Positions 43,248 to 55,576 of a DNA stretch of 64,000 nt are shown here, in pieces. The notes beneath the pieces are model-generated. The model was not told the DNA's origin and did no database searches. It worked only from the letters and a program-made list of their open reading frames with translations. Source of the stretch: Saccharothrix tamanrassetensis (GTDB lineage: Bacteria; Actinomycetota; Actinomycetes; Mycobacteriales; Pseudonocardiaceae); contig NZ_JACHJN010000009.1 of NCBI RefSeq assembly GCF_014203665.1, forward strand, positions 248,001-312,000. The letters are read 5' to 3'. Each line of letters begins with the position of its first letter. Within the stretch, counting starts at the first letter, position 1. A program made the translations under genes and the position numbers.

Positions 43248-44252
43248 ATGCTCCGCTACACGATCCGACGGCTCATCCAGCTGGTCGGCGTGGTGCTGGT
43301 GCTGTCCCTGCTGCTCTTCGCGTGGCTGCGCGCTCTCCCCGGAGGACCGGTCTCGGCCCTCCTGGGAGAGCGCGCCACGCCCGAGTCGCGGGAAGCCCTC
43401 ACCAAACAGCTCGGCTTGGACCAGCCGATCTTCGTCCAGTACTTCAAGTTCCTCGGCCGGGCCCTGTCCGGCGACTTCGGCGTCTCCACCGGCGTCCAGC
43501 CCGGCGACTCGGCCATGGAGATCTTCCTCCAGCGGTTCCCCGCCACCATCGAGCTCAGCTTCCTGGCGATCGTCATCGCCATCGCGTTCGGCATCCCGCT
43601 GGGGTACCTGGCGGCGAAGCGGCGCGGCGGCTGGTTCGACAACCTCAGCGTCGGCGGCTCGCTGATCGGCGTGGCCGTCCCGGTGTTCTTCCTGGCCTAC
43701 GTGCTCAAGGACGTGCTGTCCTCGGCGCTGGGCCTGCCCACCGAAGGGCGCCAGGACGCGATCAACGCGACCCGGGTCACCGGGTTCTTCGTGTTCGACG
43801 GCGTGATCACGCAGGAGTGGGACGCGGCGCTCAACGCGCTGGAGCACCTGATCCTGCCCGCGGTCGCGCTGTCCACCATCCCGTTCGCGGTGGTCTTCCG
43901 GATCACCCGCGCGGCCGTCCTCGACGTGCTCGACGAGGACTTCGTGCGCACGGCCGAGTCCAAGGGCCTGACCGCGCCGGTCATCCGGCGGCGGCACGTG
44001 CTGCGCAACGCGATGCTGCCGGTCGTGACCACGATCGGCCTGCAGACCGGCGCGCTGCTGGCGGGCGCGGTGCTCACCGAGAAGGTGTTCTCGTTCGCGG
44101 GCGTCGGCCAGGCGCTGGCGATCGGGTTCGAGCGCCGCGACTACCCGGTGCTGCTGCTACTGATCATCATGGCCACGATCGTGTACGTGGTGGTCAACCT
44201 GCTGGTGGACCTCTCGTACGCGTTCATCGACCCGCGGATCAGGACGAGGTAG
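43248..44252 (+). CDS. Oligopeptide ABC transporter permease (DppB type)
   Basis: 334 residues from ATG 43248; six membrane helices with the DppB N-terminus (MLRYTIRRLIQLVGVVLVLS) and the cytoplasmic EAA loop (RTAESKGLTAPVIRRRHVLRN) that contacts the ATPases. 39 bases after the binding-protein gene. Confidence 0.92.
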   Translation: MLRYTIRRLIQLVGVVLVLSLLLFAWLRALPGGPVSALLGERATPESREALTKQLGLDQPIFVQYFKFLGRALSGDFGVSTGVQPGDSAMEIFLQRFPATIELSFLAIVIAIAFGIPLGYLAAKRRGGWFDNLSVGGSLIGVAVPVFFLAYVLKDVLSSALGLPTEGRQDAINATRVTGFFVFDGVITQEWDAALNALEHLILPAVALSTIPFAVVFRITRAAVLDVLDEDFVRTAESKGLTAPVIRRRHVLRNAMLPVVTTIGLQTGALLAGAVLTEKVFSFAGVGQALAIGFERRDYPVLLLLIIMATIVYVVVNLLVDLSYAFIDPRIRTR

Positions 44253-44258
44253 CCCGCG

Positions 44259-45197
44259 ATGGTCACTCCAACCAGGAAGAAAGACCGCATCGACGCCCTG
44301 GCGGCGTCCTCGGCGGACTTCGACGCCGGGGTCAGCCTGGCCGTGAGCGCGTGGCGGCAGCTGCGGCGCAGCCCGATGTTCCTCACCGGCGCGGTCATCA
44401 TCGGCCTGTTCGTGCTGGTGTCCCTGCTCTCGCCGTGGCTGGCGCCGCAGGACCCGTCCGAACCGATGCTGATCGACCAGGTCGTCAAGGCGCGCAACGA
44501 GATCCCGCCCATCCAGCCGGGGCACGTGCTCGGCGGCGACCTCCAGGGCCGGGACTTCTTCTCCCGGCTGCTGGTCGGTTCGCAGCAGACGCTGATCGTC
44601 GGCGTGCTGGCCACCCTGATCGGGCTGACCGGCGGGCTGACGCTCGGCACGCTGGCCGGCGCGTTCGGCGGCTGGGTGGACTCGGCGGTCATGCGGGTGG
44701 TCGACGTCATGCTGTCGCTGCCCAGCCTGCTGCTGGCGTTCAGCATCAGCGCGCTGTTCGCGCGCCCCAACCAGTACACCGTGATCGTGGCGGTGGCGGT
44801 GGTGCAGATACCCGTGTTCGCCCGGCTGCTGCGCGGCTCCATGCTCGCGCAGCGGCACAGCGACCACGTGCTGGCGGCGACCGCGCTGGGCGTGAAGCCG
44901 GGCGCGATCGTGTTCCGGCACATGCTGCCCAACTCGCTCGGACCGGTGATCGTGCAGTCCACGCTGGTGCTGGCCACGGCCATCATCGACGCGGCGGCGC
45001 TGTCGTTCCTCGGCCTGGGCAACCCGGACGACCGGATCCCGGAGTGGGGCCAGATGCTGGGCGACGTGCAGAACGTGTTCGACACGCACCCGCAACTGGC
45101 GTTCTGGCCGGCGGGCTGCATCATCGTGGTGGCGCTGGGCTTCACGCTGATGGGCGAGACCCTGCGCGAGGCACTCGACCCCAAGAGCAGGCGGTGA
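44259..45197 (+). CDS. Oligopeptide ABC transporter permease (DppC type)
   Basis: 312 residues from ATG 44259, six bases after the preceding stop. Charged N-terminus, a first helix (MFLTGAVIIGLFVLVSLLS), then the periplasmic segment with HVLGGDLQGRDFFSRLLVG and the EAA loop (LAATALGVKPGAIVFRHML). Forms the heterodimeric channel with the DppB-type subunit. Confidence 0.92.
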   Translation: MVTPTRKKDRIDALAASSADFDAGVSLAVSAWRQLRRSPMFLTGAVIIGLFVLVSLLSPWLAPQDPSEPMLIDQVVKARNEIPPIQPGHVLGGDLQGRDFFSRLLVGSQQTLIVGVLATLIGLTGGLTLGTLAGAFGGWVDSAVMRVVDVMLSLPSLLLAFSISALFARPNQYTVIVAVAVVQIPVFARLLRGSMLAQRHSDHVLAATALGVKPGAIVFRHMLPNSLGPVIVQSTLVLATAIIDAAALSFLGLGNPDDRIPEWGQMLGDVQNVFDTHPQLAFWPAGCIIVVALGFTLMGETLREALDPKSRR

Positions 45198-45200
45198 GTC

Positions 45201-46192
<992 letters not shown>

Positions 46193-46196
<4 letters not shown>

Positions 46197-47362
46197 ACCC
46201 GCAGAGCGGCGTCCGCCCGGAAAGCGGTGCCACGCCGGGACCGGCGGCTCCGGAGTCCACTGTGGACGAACTGATGTCCGTGCAGGGCATCAAGGTGCAC
46301 TTCCCGATCAAGCGCGGGCTGCTGCTGGACCGCACGGTCGGGCACGTGTACGCGGTGGACGGGGTGGACCTGGGCGTCCGGCGCGGCGAGACCTACGGGC
46401 TGGTCGGCGAGTCCGGCTGCGGCAAGTCCACCCTCGGGCGGGCGATCCTGCGGCTGACCGAGCCGACCGCCGGCCGGGTGGTGTTCGACGGCACGGACCT
46501 GTCCACGCTCAAGGGCGAGTCGCTGCGCACCATGCGGCGGCGGATGCAGATGGTGTTCCAGGACCCCATGTCGTCCCTGGACCCCCGGCAGTCCGTGGAG
46601 TCGATCCTGGTGGAGGGCCTGCGGGCGCACGACCTGGACAAGGGCAAGGAGTCCACCGGCAAGCGGCTGCGCGAGCTGCTGACCGCGGTGGGCCTGGCCT
46701 CCACGTCGCTGCGCAAGTACCCGCACGAGTTCTCCGGCGGTCAGCGGCAGCGCATCGGCATCGCCCGCGCGCTGACCGTCGAACCGGACCTGATCATCGC
46801 CGACGAGCCGGTGTCCGCGCTGGACGTGTCGGTGCAGGCGCAGGTGGTGAACCTGCTGGAGGAGCTCCAGGACCAGTTCGGCCTCACCTACCTGGTGATC
46901 GCGCACGACCTGGCCGTGGTGCGGCACATCTCCGACCGGGTGGGCGTGATGTACCTGGGCGGCCTGGTGGAGGAGGCGTCCTCGGACGACCTCTACGCCG
47001 AGCCGCTGCACCCGTACACCAGGGCGCTGCTGTCGGCGATCCCGGTGCCGGACCCGCTGGTGGAGGACCGGCGGGAGCGGATCCTGCTCAAGGGCGACCT
47101 GCCCTCGCCCGCGAACCCGCCGACCGGCTGCCGGTTCCACACCCGGTGCCCGTGGAAGCAGGAGACGAAGTGCTCCACCGAACGGCCGGAGCTGCGCGAG
47201 GTGCTGCCCGGCCACCGGGTGGCGTGCCACTGGGCGGAGGACATCCGCGCCGGTCGGATCCGGCCGCACGAGGTCGAAGCCGTGCTGGTGGAGGAGGACG
47301 GCATCTCGCCGGACATCCCGCTGGTCGGCCCGGCCTCGGTGACCGAGGCGCTCAACCCGTAG
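46193..47362 (+). CDS. Oligopeptide ABC transporter ATPase (DppF type)
   Basis: 389 residues from GTG 46193. Walker [23 protein letters not shown], signature [10 protein letters not shown], Walker [13 protein letters not shown] and [12 protein letters not shown], with the C-terminal [15 protein letters not shown] region. The N-terminal 25 residues are an unusual Pro/Ala extension. It completes a full transporter and is closed by a strong terminator. Confidence 0.93.
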
Positions 47363-47368
47363 TCGCGG

Positions 47369-47409
47369 CCGGCCGCGGCACCCGGGTCGATCCCGGGCGC
47401 CGCGGCCGG
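47369..47409 (+). terminator. Terminator of the dpp-type operon
   Basis: CCGGCCGCGGC (47369-47379) pairs perfectly with 47399-47409 and an inner CCCGGG/CCCGGG stem is separated by one unpaired base on each side; the loop is TCGAT. It starts seven bases after the stop. Confidence 0.88.
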
Positions 47410-47473
47410 AGCGCACCCGCCGCGCACCCCGCGCAACCGCGGCGGGTCGTCCACGGCGGCCGATCAGCCGGGC

Positions 47474-48037
47474 TCAGGCTGACCAGTCCGGCGAACGGCC
47501 CAGCAGCCCCACCAGCCGGTCCGTGATCGAGGCGTCCTCGGCGACGTCGACCGGCAGCCCGAACGCCGCTCCGGGGCCCCGCACGTCCGGCGTCGACGGG
47601 TAGCGGCGGGCCATCTTGTAGGCGGCGAGCGCGAGTTCGTCGTCCAGCGTGCCGTCCAGGCCGAGCGCGCGGCGCAGGTCCCACGAGTGCACCAGGTTGT
47701 CCACGAAGTGCGCGGCGACGAGGTTGCTTCCCGGACGGGTGCCGAAGCCGGGGAACTCGGCCTCCCGGTCGAGGAAACCGTTGGCGCGGAACGATTCGGT
47801 GACCTGGTCACTGGCCACGGCGTAGGCCGCCACCAGGTCTTGGTCCGCCTGCGCGCGGACTTCTCCGCCCCGCGCCCCGGCGTCGAACTTCAGCGACATG
47901 TCGACCTGGTGTTGCAACAGGTCCCGGACGGTCCAGCCGGTGCAGGGCGTGACCAGGTCGAAGTCGCCCGGGGTGAGCTTCCCGGTCAGCACGATGTTGG
48001 CGTCGATGGCGGCGCGGTTCAGGTCCAGCAGGTCCAC
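47474..48037 (-). CDS. TIGR03086/mycothiol-dependent maleylpyruvate-isomerase-like protein
   Basis: 187 residues from GTG 48037, preceded by GAGGGGG. DFDLVTPCTGWTVRDLLQHQ and FVDNLVHSWDLRRALG give the DinB-like four-helix bundle with metal-binding His residues typical of mycothiol-dependent enzymes. Substrate unknown; the family includes isomerases and thiol transferases. The gene is divergent from a TetR gene and shares a perfect 20-bp operator with it, so it is probably its main target. The intergenic gap is 66 bp. Confidence 0.82.
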   Translation of the reverse strand: MDLLDLNRAAIDANIVLTGKLTPGDFDLVTPCTGWTVRDLLQHQVDMSLKFDAGARGGEVRAQADQDLVAAYAVASDQVTESFRANGFLDREAEFPGFGTRPGSNLVAAHFVDNLVHSWDLRRALGLDGTLDDELALAAYKMARRYPSTPDVRGPGAAFGLPVDVAEDASITDRLVGLLGRSPDWSA

Positions 48038-48055
48038 GTGGTCCCCCTCGAGAAG

Positions 48056-48075
48056 TTGTACGAACGATCGTACAA
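48056..48075. promoter_or_regulatory. Perfect 20-bp palindromic TetR operator
   Basis: TTGTACGA (48056-48063), ACGA, TCGTACAA (48068-48075): perfect 8-bp arms with a four-base centre, midway between the divergent start codons at 48037 and 48104. It overlaps the expected promoter region of both genes. Confidence 0.85.
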
Positions 48076-48103
48076 TTAGTTTGCGAACGGTCAAGGGGTT
48101 AGC

Positions 48104-48712
48104 GTGGACGACGTGAAGGTCGACGGACGGGTGGAACGGGGCGAGCAGACGCGGCGGCAGATCCTGTTGCGGGCGGCCGAGATCGCGTCGGTGGAGGGCT
48201 TGGAGGGCCTGTCCATCGGGCGGCTGGCGACCGAGCTGGAGGTCAGCAAGAGCGGCGTGTTCGCCCACTTCGGGTCGAAGGAGGAGCTACAGCTGGCCAC
48301 CATCCGGGCCGCCGCGAAGATCTTCGCGACCCGGGTCGTGGAGCCGGCCTCCACCGCGCCGCCGGGGTTGGCCCGGCTGGAGCTCCTGCTCGCCGGCTGG
48401 CTGGAGTACTCGGAACGCCGCACGTTCCCCGGCGGGTGCTTCTTCTACGCCGTGCAGGCCGAGTTCGACGCCCGGCACGGACGGGTGCGGGACACCGTCG
48501 CGGAGTACGGGCGCCGGTGGAACGACCTGGTGAGGACCACCATCGAGGACGTGCCCGACCTCGCCGTCGATCCCGCGCAGCTCGCGTTCGAGCTCATCGC
48601 GTTCCTGGAGATGGCCAACGTCCAATCCGTGCTGCACGACGACCCGGACGCCTACACCCGAGCCCGCACCGCCGTCCGATCCGCTCTGGAGCGCGCCACC
48701 CGGCGGCCGTGA
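48104..48712 (+). CDS. TetR-family transcriptional regulator
   Basis: 202 residues from GTG 48104. N-terminal HTH: RRQILLRAAEIASVEGLEGL, then SIGRLATELEVSKSGVFAHF and KEELQLATI. C-terminal domain with GGCFFYAVQAEFD resembles the YcdC/TetR_C subgroup. Likely represses itself and the divergent mycothiol-type gene at the palindrome. Inducer unknown. Confidence 0.9.
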   Translation: MDDVKVDGRVERGEQTRRQILLRAAEIASVEGLEGLSIGRLATELEVSKSGVFAHFGSKEELQLATIRAAAKIFATRVVEPASTAPPGLARLELLLAGWLEYSERRTFPGGCFFYAVQAEFDARHGRVRDTVAEYGRRWNDLVRTTIEDVPDLAVDPAQLAFELIAFLEMANVQSVLHDDPDAYTRARTAVRSALERATRRP

Positions 48713-48749
48713 CGACGCGACAGCGGTGATCCGTGGCGGGCACTCCGCG

Positions 48750-48785
48750 GCGAGCCGCCCACCCGCGCCGGGGCGGGCGGCTCGC
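48750..48785. terminator. Bidirectional 11-bp hairpin between convergent tetR and leuA
   Basis: GCGAGCCGCCC (48750-48760) pairs perfectly with 48775-48785 around a 14-base loop, midway between the converging stops at 48712 and 48794. Confidence 0.78.
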
Positions 48786-48793
48786 GACGGACG

Positions 48794-50715
<1,922 letters not shown>

Positions 50716-50809
50716 ACCGGATTCCGCTCCCGGGTGGAACCGAGCGCCCAGATGGTGGAACTTCACCCGTTCGTGTTTCGCTCGTCCGTGGCCAGGGCAC
50801 GCCTATGCC

Positions 50810-51109
50810 ATGTCCAGATGGCGAACCTCAACGCGCAGCGGCAGCTTCACCGCTGCCCGAGTGATCAGCGGTGTTGGCGCTGTGTTCGCGCTCATCGAGG
50901 TGCTCTACATCCTCATGATCCTCTTCGGGGCGAACCAGGCCAACGCGTTCTTCCGCTTCATCCAGCAGCTCGCCGAGCCGCTGGCGCTGTTCTTCCCCGG
51001 TCTGTTCCAGCTAGGCAACGCCAACCTAGACGTCATCGTGAACTACGGCTTGGCGGCCGTGTTCTGGCTGGTAGTCACCGGCCTGCTGGCCCGCGTAGTA
51101 GCACGCTAG
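50810..51109 (+). CDS. Small membrane protein (YggT-like)
   Basis: 99 residues from ATG 50810 with two or three hydrophobic helices (FTAARVISGVGAVFALIEVL, ILMILFGANQ..., VNYGLAAVFWLVVTGLLARV). The spacing of helices and the P-L-F-F-P-G bend resemble YggT family membrane proteins. The start lacks a strong Shine-Dalgarno. It is divergent from leuA and convergent with the nitroreductase, separated from it by a perfect hairpin. Confidence 0.68.
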   Translation: MSRWRTSTRSGSFTAARVISGVGAVFALIEVLYILMILFGANQANAFFRFIQQLAEPLALFFPGLFQLGNANLDVIVNYGLAAVFWLVVTGLLARVVAR

Positions 51110-51208
51110 ACCCCCTACGCCTCCAGCGGCCCCCGCCACCGGGCTCGGTTCGGCACCGGCCTTCGGCCTCCGATCGCCACCGGCCCGGTAGCCACCGGGC
51201 TCGGTCGC

Positions 51209-51279
51209 GTCGGTGGTTCGAGTCCCATTCCCGGCAATCACGCCCTCCGATTGCCGGGAATGGGACTCGAACCACCGAC
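51209..51279. terminator. 31-bp perfect inverted repeat between convergent genes
   Basis: Bases 51209-51239 pair without mismatch with 51249-51279 around the nine-base loop ACGCCCTCC. The stem contains GGTTCGAGTCCCATTCCCGG, reminiscent of a tRNA T-arm. Further out, GCTCGGTCG recurs on both sides with a seven-base CCGGGAA insert on the right. It would terminate both flanking genes. Confidence 0.7.
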
Positions 51280-51333
51280 TTCCCGGCGACCGAGCCCCGC
51301 CGCCTGCGAAGCAGCGGCCATCAAACACAGCCA

Positions 51334-51903
51334 TCAAACACAAAATTCACTCTCGCCCCAGGTGCCGGTGAACACCGTCTCGCTCAGCGGCTTGCGCACC
51401 CGTTCCCGGTGCTCCCGCTCCCGAAGTTCTTCGGGCAGGTCGTCGGCGTCCCCCAGGACACCGATCGCCACCACGACCACCGGCACCACGTCCTCGGGCA
51501 GCCCGAACGCCTCGGCCACCGCCTCCTTGCCGAACCCGCCGATCTGGTGCGTGACCAGCCCCAGGTGAACGGCCTGCAACACCAGGTTCTGCACGGCCAG
51601 CCCCAGCCCGTACTCGGTGTTCGGGATCGGGCCGCGCTCGTCGCCGGTGATCCGGGCCGCCAGCAGCAGCACCGACGCCCGCCCCGCCCACAACCGGTTG
51701 CCGGGCCGCAGGGTGTCGAAGATCCGCCGGAACGTCTCGTCCCCGCGGTACCCCACGACGAACCGCGCGGGCTGGGTGTTGCCGTGCGAAGGGGCCCAGC
51801 GGGCGGCCTCCAGCAGTACCCGGACCACGTCGGGGTCGACGACGGCATCGGGGTCGAACGCGCGCGGGCTCCAGCGCTGGGCGATGATCGGGTGCAGTTC
51901 CAT
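51334..51903 (-). CDS. Nitroreductase-family protein
   Basis: 189 residues from ATG 51903, overlapping the upstream stop by one base (TGATG). FMN-binding marks: IIAQRWSPRAFDPDA at the N-terminus, EAARWAPSHGNTQPARFVVG, and GLAVQNLVLQAVHLGLVTHQIGGF. It reduces nitro or quinone substrates with NAD(P)H. Translationally coupled to the mannosyltransferase gene, a curious pair. Confidence 0.9.
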   Translation of the reverse strand: MELHPIIAQRWSPRAFDPDAVVDPDVVRVLLEAARWAPSHGNTQPARFVVGYRGDETFRRIFDTLRPGNRLWAGRASVLLLAARITGDERGPIPNTEYGLGLAVQNLVLQAVHLGLVTHQIGGFGKEAVAEAFGLPEDVVPVVVVAIGVLGDADDLPEELREREHRERVRKPLSETVFTGTWGESEFCV

Positions 51904-53108
51904 CAGATCGCATACTGCCAAGCCGTGATGGCGTACGCGCCGAACCACGCGCTGAACACCGCGATTCCCACCAGCACCGCCACCGCCGTGGTCGTCCGCC
52001 GCCGGGCCAGCGCCAGCGCCGCCGGGATCAGCAGGGTGAACGCGGGCAGCAGCAGCCGCGCCTTGGAGTTCATCAGCCCGTTCGACCCGAGGTCCATCGC
52101 CAGCACTCCCGCCCCGTACACGATCAGCGGCCACTCCAGCCCGCGCCTCATGCTCAGCACCACCAGCGCGATCGCCACGACCAGGAACCACACCGTGGCC
52201 AGTTCCAGCACCGAACGCGGATCGCCCAGCACGACCAGCGCGAACCGCCAGGTCGCCGCGCCGCCGTCGAACCGGGAGTCCCAGCCGCGCTGCTGCACGG
52301 CGAACCACCCGTCCCACTGCCCGGTGCGCACCGCCACGTACCCGAGGTAGCCGAGCAGCCCCAAGGGCGCGATCGCGCCGCCGATCCACGGCCGCACGCC
52401 GTCCCGCCTGGTCACGATCGCCACCAGCGCCGCCGCGCACACCGCGAGGATCAGCGCCGCCGCCGTCGGCCGCACCAACCCCGCCGCCGCGCAGCACACC
52501 CCGGCCGGCACCCAGCGCCGTTCGACCACGCCCACCAGCGACCACGCGGCCAGCGCGCAGAACGTCGCCTCGGAGTACGTCATGGACAGCACGATCGCCA
52601 TCGGCGACGCCGCGAACAGCACCACCAGGTACAGCCCCGCCCGGGACGAGCCGCCGAACACCCGCTGCCCGAGCCGGTGCAGCCCGTACGCGCAGAACAC
52701 CCCGCTGACCATGCTCACGGTGAACGCCGCGCTGTGCCGGTCGACGCCCGGCAGCCCGTCCAGCCACCGCACCAGGGCCGGGTAGCCGGGGAAGAACGCC
52801 AGCGGCGTCTCCGCGGTGCGCCGGGAGAACGCGTCCACCAGCCACGGCGGCACGTGCGCGTAGCCGCCCTCGGCGATGCCGAGGAACCACTGCCCGTCCC
52901 ACGAGGTGAGCACGCGGGTGACGTCCTTGTCCCACCGGTCCGCCATCAGCGCGAGCACGAACAGCCCCAGCTCGCGCACGGCCAGGTAGAGCACCGCCGG
53001 CGTGATGGCCAGGAACACCCGGTGTCTGCTCACGCGCGCCGGCCGGTCCCGCGCCGACGGCGCGTCCTCGGGCTCCACGTGAACGGCCTCCAGGGTTGGC
53101 ACGCGCAT
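51903..53108 (-). CDS. PIG-V-like polyprenyl-phosphate-mannose mannosyltransferase
   Basis: ATG 53108 gives 401 residues; an in-frame GTG at 53126 is possible. About nine to ten membrane helices. TSWDGQWFLGIAEGGY in the first external loop has the W-D pair of PIG-V/GT-C enzymes, and FFPGYPALVRWL follows. Such proteins add mannose from polyprenyl-phosphate-mannose to an extracytoplasmic acceptor. The acceptor is unknown. Divergent from lysC with 107 bp between starts. Confidence 0.8.
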   Translation of the reverse strand: MRVPTLEAVHVEPEDAPSARDRPARVSRHRVFLAITPAVLYLAVRELGLFVLALMADRWDKDVTRVLTSWDGQWFLGIAEGGYAHVPPWLVDAFSRRTAETPLAFFPGYPALVRWLDGLPGVDRHSAAFTVSMVSGVFCAYGLHRLGQRVFGGSSRAGLYLVVLFAASPMAIVLSMTYSEATFCALAAWSLVGVVERRWVPAGVCCAAAGLVRPTAAALILAVCAAALVAIVTRRDGVRPWIGGAIAPLGLLGYLGYVAVRTGQWDGWFAVQQRGWDSRFDGGAATWRFALVVLGDPRSVLELATVWFLVVAIALVVLSMRRGLEWPLIVYGAGVLAMDLGSNGLMNSKARLLLPAFTLLIPAALALARRRTTTAVAVLVGIAVFSAWFGAYAITAWQYAI

Positions 53109-53215
53109 GAGGGTAGTGCCCGTCACGGTGACCGCTGTCCACTCCCCGGTCCGGGTACTCTGCCCCCAAGCTGGGGTTTCCCGCTGGCAGGCATCGGCTC
53201 GGAGGGAGAGGATCT

Positions 53216-54481
53216 GTGGCGCTCGTCGTCCAGAAGTACGGCGGTTCCTCGGTCGGGAACGCCGAGCGGATCAAACGGGTGGCCGAGCGCATCGTCGCGA
53301 CCCGCAAGGCGGGGAACGACGTCGTGGTGGCCGTCTCCGCGATGGGCGACACGACCGACGAGCTGCTCGACCTCGCCCGCCAGGTCTCCCCGGTGCCGCC
53401 CGCCCGCGAGATGGACATGCTGCTCACCTCCGGTGAGCGCATCTCGATGTCGCTGCTGGCGATGGCGATCCACTCGCTGGGCGCCCAGGCGCGCTCCTAC
53501 ACCGGCTCGCAGGCCGGCGTGATCACCACGTCCGTGCACGGCAAGGCGCGCATCATCGACGTGACGCCCAGCCGCATCCAGGACGCGCTGTCCGACGGGG
53601 CCATCGCGATCGTCGCGGGCTTCCAGGGCGTGAGCCAGGACAGCAAGGAGATCACCACCCTCGGCCGGGGCGGCACCGACACCACCGCCGTGGCGCTGGC
53701 GGCCGCCCTGAAGGCCGACGTCTGCGAGATCTACACCGACGTGGACGGCGTGTTCACCGCCGATCCGCGCATCGTGCCGAACGCCAGGCGGCTGGAGACC
53801 ATCACCTACGAGGAGATGCTCGAGATGGCGGCGTGCGGGGCCAAGGTGCTCATGCTCCGCTGCGTCGAGTACGCCCGCCGCTACGGCGTCCCGGTGCACG
53901 TCCGATCTTCGTTCAGCAACAAGCCCGGGACCATCGTGTCCGGGTCAGTGGAGGACCTTCCCGTGGAACAGGCGATGATCACCGGTGTCGCGCACGACCG
54001 GTCCGAGGCCAAGGTCACGGTGACCGCCGTGCCCGACCACCCCGGCGTGGCGGCGCGGATCTTCCGTGTGGTGGCCGAGGCGGAACTCGACATCGACATG
54101 GTGGTGCAGAACGTGTCGCAGGCCGTGTCCGGCCGGACCGACGTGACGTTCACGTTGTCCAAGGACGACGGCCCCCGCGCGGTGGCCGCGTTGGAGAAGG
54201 TGCGTGGCGAGATCGGCTTCGAGCAGGTCCTCTACGACGACCACGTGGGCAAGGTGTCGCTGATCGGTGCGGGGATGCGCTCGCACCCCGGCGTGACCGC
54301 GACGTTCTGCGAGGCGCTCGCCACGGCGGGCGTCAACATCGAGATCATCTCCACCTCGGAGATCCGGATCTCGGTGATCTGCCGGGACACCCAGCTCGAC
54401 GACGCGGTGCGCGCGCTGCACGACGCGTTCGAGCTCGGTGGCAACGAACAGGCCATTGTGTACGCGGGGAGTGGGCGATGA
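53216..54481 (+). CDS. lysC: Aspartokinase
   Basis: 421 residues from GTG 53216: kinase motifs [11 protein letters not shown] and [34 protein letters not shown], then two ACT domains (about 265-420) for lysine/threonine feedback ([31 protein letters not shown]). It phosphorylates aspartate for lysine, threonine, methionine and diaminopimelate. An internal start at 53963 would yield a separate 172-residue beta subunit, as in corynebacteria. TACTCT at 53156-53161 is a candidate -10. Overlaps asd by four bases. Confidence 0.95.
   Translation: MALVVQKYGGSSVGNAERIKRVAERIVATRKAGNDVVVAVSAMGDTTDELLDLARQVSPVPPAREMDMLLTSGERISMSLLAMAIHSLGAQARSYTGSQAGVITTSVHGKARIIDVTPSRIQDALSDGAIAIVAGFQGVSQDSKEITTLGRGGTDTTAVALAAALKADVCEIYTDVDGVFTADPRIVPNARRLETITYEEMLEMAACGAKVLMLRCVEYARRYGVPVHVRSSFSNKPGTIVSGSVEDLPVEQAMITGVAHDRSEAKVTVTAVPDHPGVAARIFRVVAEAELDIDMVVQNVSQAVSGRTDVTFTLSKDDGPRAVAALEKVRGEIGFEQVLYDDHVGKVSLIGAGMRSHPGVTATFCEALATAGVNIEIISTSEIRISVICRDTQLDDAVRALHDAFELGGNEQAIVYAGSGR
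53950..53965 (+). promoter_or_regulatory. Internal Shine-Dalgarno and GTG for the LysC beta subunit
   Basis: GGAGG (53950-53954), eight bases, then GTG 53963 in the lysC frame. The product to 54481 is 172 residues, the same as the Corynebacterium glutamicum beta subunit beside a 421-residue alpha. Confidence 0.7.
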
Positions 54482-55566
54482 GCACGAACTCGGATGCGGG
54501 AGCACGCAGGCCCGTCCTGGCGCTGGTCGGGGCCACCGGTGCGGTGGGCACCGTCATGATCGACATCATGAACGCGCGCCCGTCCGTGCCGTGGGGCGAG
54601 GTCCGGCTGATCGCGTCGCCGCGCTCGGCGGGCAGGAAGATCACCGTTCGGGGTGCCGAACTCACCGTGGTCGCGTTGTCCGCGGAGGCCTTCGACGGCG
54701 TGGACATCGCGATGTTCGACGTGCCGGACGAGGTTTCCGCCGAGTGGGCCCCGGTCGCCGCCGCGCGCGGCGCGGTCGCGGTGGACAACTCGGGCGCGTT
54801 CCGGATGGACCCCGAGGTGCCGCTGGTGGTGCCGGAGGTGAACGCGGACCAGATTTCCGCGCGCCCCAAGGGGATCATCGCGAACCCGAACTGCACGACG
54901 CTGTCCATGATGGCCGCACTCGGTGCGCTGCACCGGGAATTCGAGCTGCGCGAGCTCGTGGTGGCGTCCTACCAGGCGGCGTCCGGTGGCGGCCAGGCGG
55001 CCATCGACCGGCTGTACGGTGAGCTGGAAGCGTTGGCGGGCAAGGAAGTCGGCGTCCGCGCCGGTGACGTCGCGGAGGCCCTGGAGGCCGCCGGCCTGCC
55101 GCTGTCCGAGTCGCCGTTCCCCGCGCCGTTGGCGTTCAACGTGGTGCCGTGGGCGGGTTCGCTGAAGGACGAGGGCTGGACCAGCGAGGAGCTCAAGGTC
55201 CGCAACGAGTCCCGCAAGATCCTCGGCATCCCGGACCTGAAGGTGTCCGCGACCTGCGTCCGCGTCCCCGTGGTCACGACGCACTCGCTGGCCGTGCACG
55301 CGACCTTCGCCCGCGAGGTGACGGTCGAGCAGGCGCACAAGATCTTCGCCGGGCAGCCGACCATCGTGCTGGTGGACGACCCGACGGCGAAGAAGTTCCC
55401 GACCCCGGTGGACGTCGTCGGCGAGGACCCGACCTACGTGGGCCGGGTGCGCCAGGCGCTGGACTTCCCGAACACGCTGGACTTCTTCGTGTGCGGCGAC
55501 AACCTCCGCAAGGGCGCGGCGCTGAACACGTACGAGATCGCCGAGGAACTGGTGGACCGCCTGTAG
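54478..55566 (+). CDS. asd: Aspartate-semialdehyde dehydrogenase
   Basis: 362 residues from ATG 54478, overlapping the lysC stop. NADP-binding [11 protein letters not shown] (18-28), VDNSGAFRM, catalytic Cys in [11 protein letters not shown], and [13 protein letters not shown]. Reduces aspartyl-phosphate to the semialdehyde. The lysC-asd overlap fixes equal translation of successive pathway enzymes. Confidence 0.95.
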   Translation: MSTNSDAGARRPVLALVGATGAVGTVMIDIMNARPSVPWGEVRLIASPRSAGRKITVRGAELTVVALSAEAFDGVDIAMFDVPDEVSAEWAPVAAARGAVAVDNSGAFRMDPEVPLVVPEVNADQISARPKGIIANPNCTTLSMMAALGALHREFELRELVVASYQAASGGGQAAIDRLYGELEALAGKEVGVRAGDVAEALEAAGLPLSESPFPAPLAFNVVPWAGSLKDEGWTSEELKVRNESRKILGIPDLKVSATCVRVPVVTTHSLAVHATFAREVTVEQAHKIFAGQPTIVLVDDPTAKKFPTPVDVVGEDPTYVGRVRQALDFPNTLDFFVCGDNLRKGAALNTYEIAEELVDRL

Positions 55567-55576
55567 GTTCGCCGAC

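Noticed and set aside
51209-51279. Functional tRNA gene
   Set aside because: Only a T-arm-like core is present; acceptor, D-arm and anticodon arms cannot be formed.
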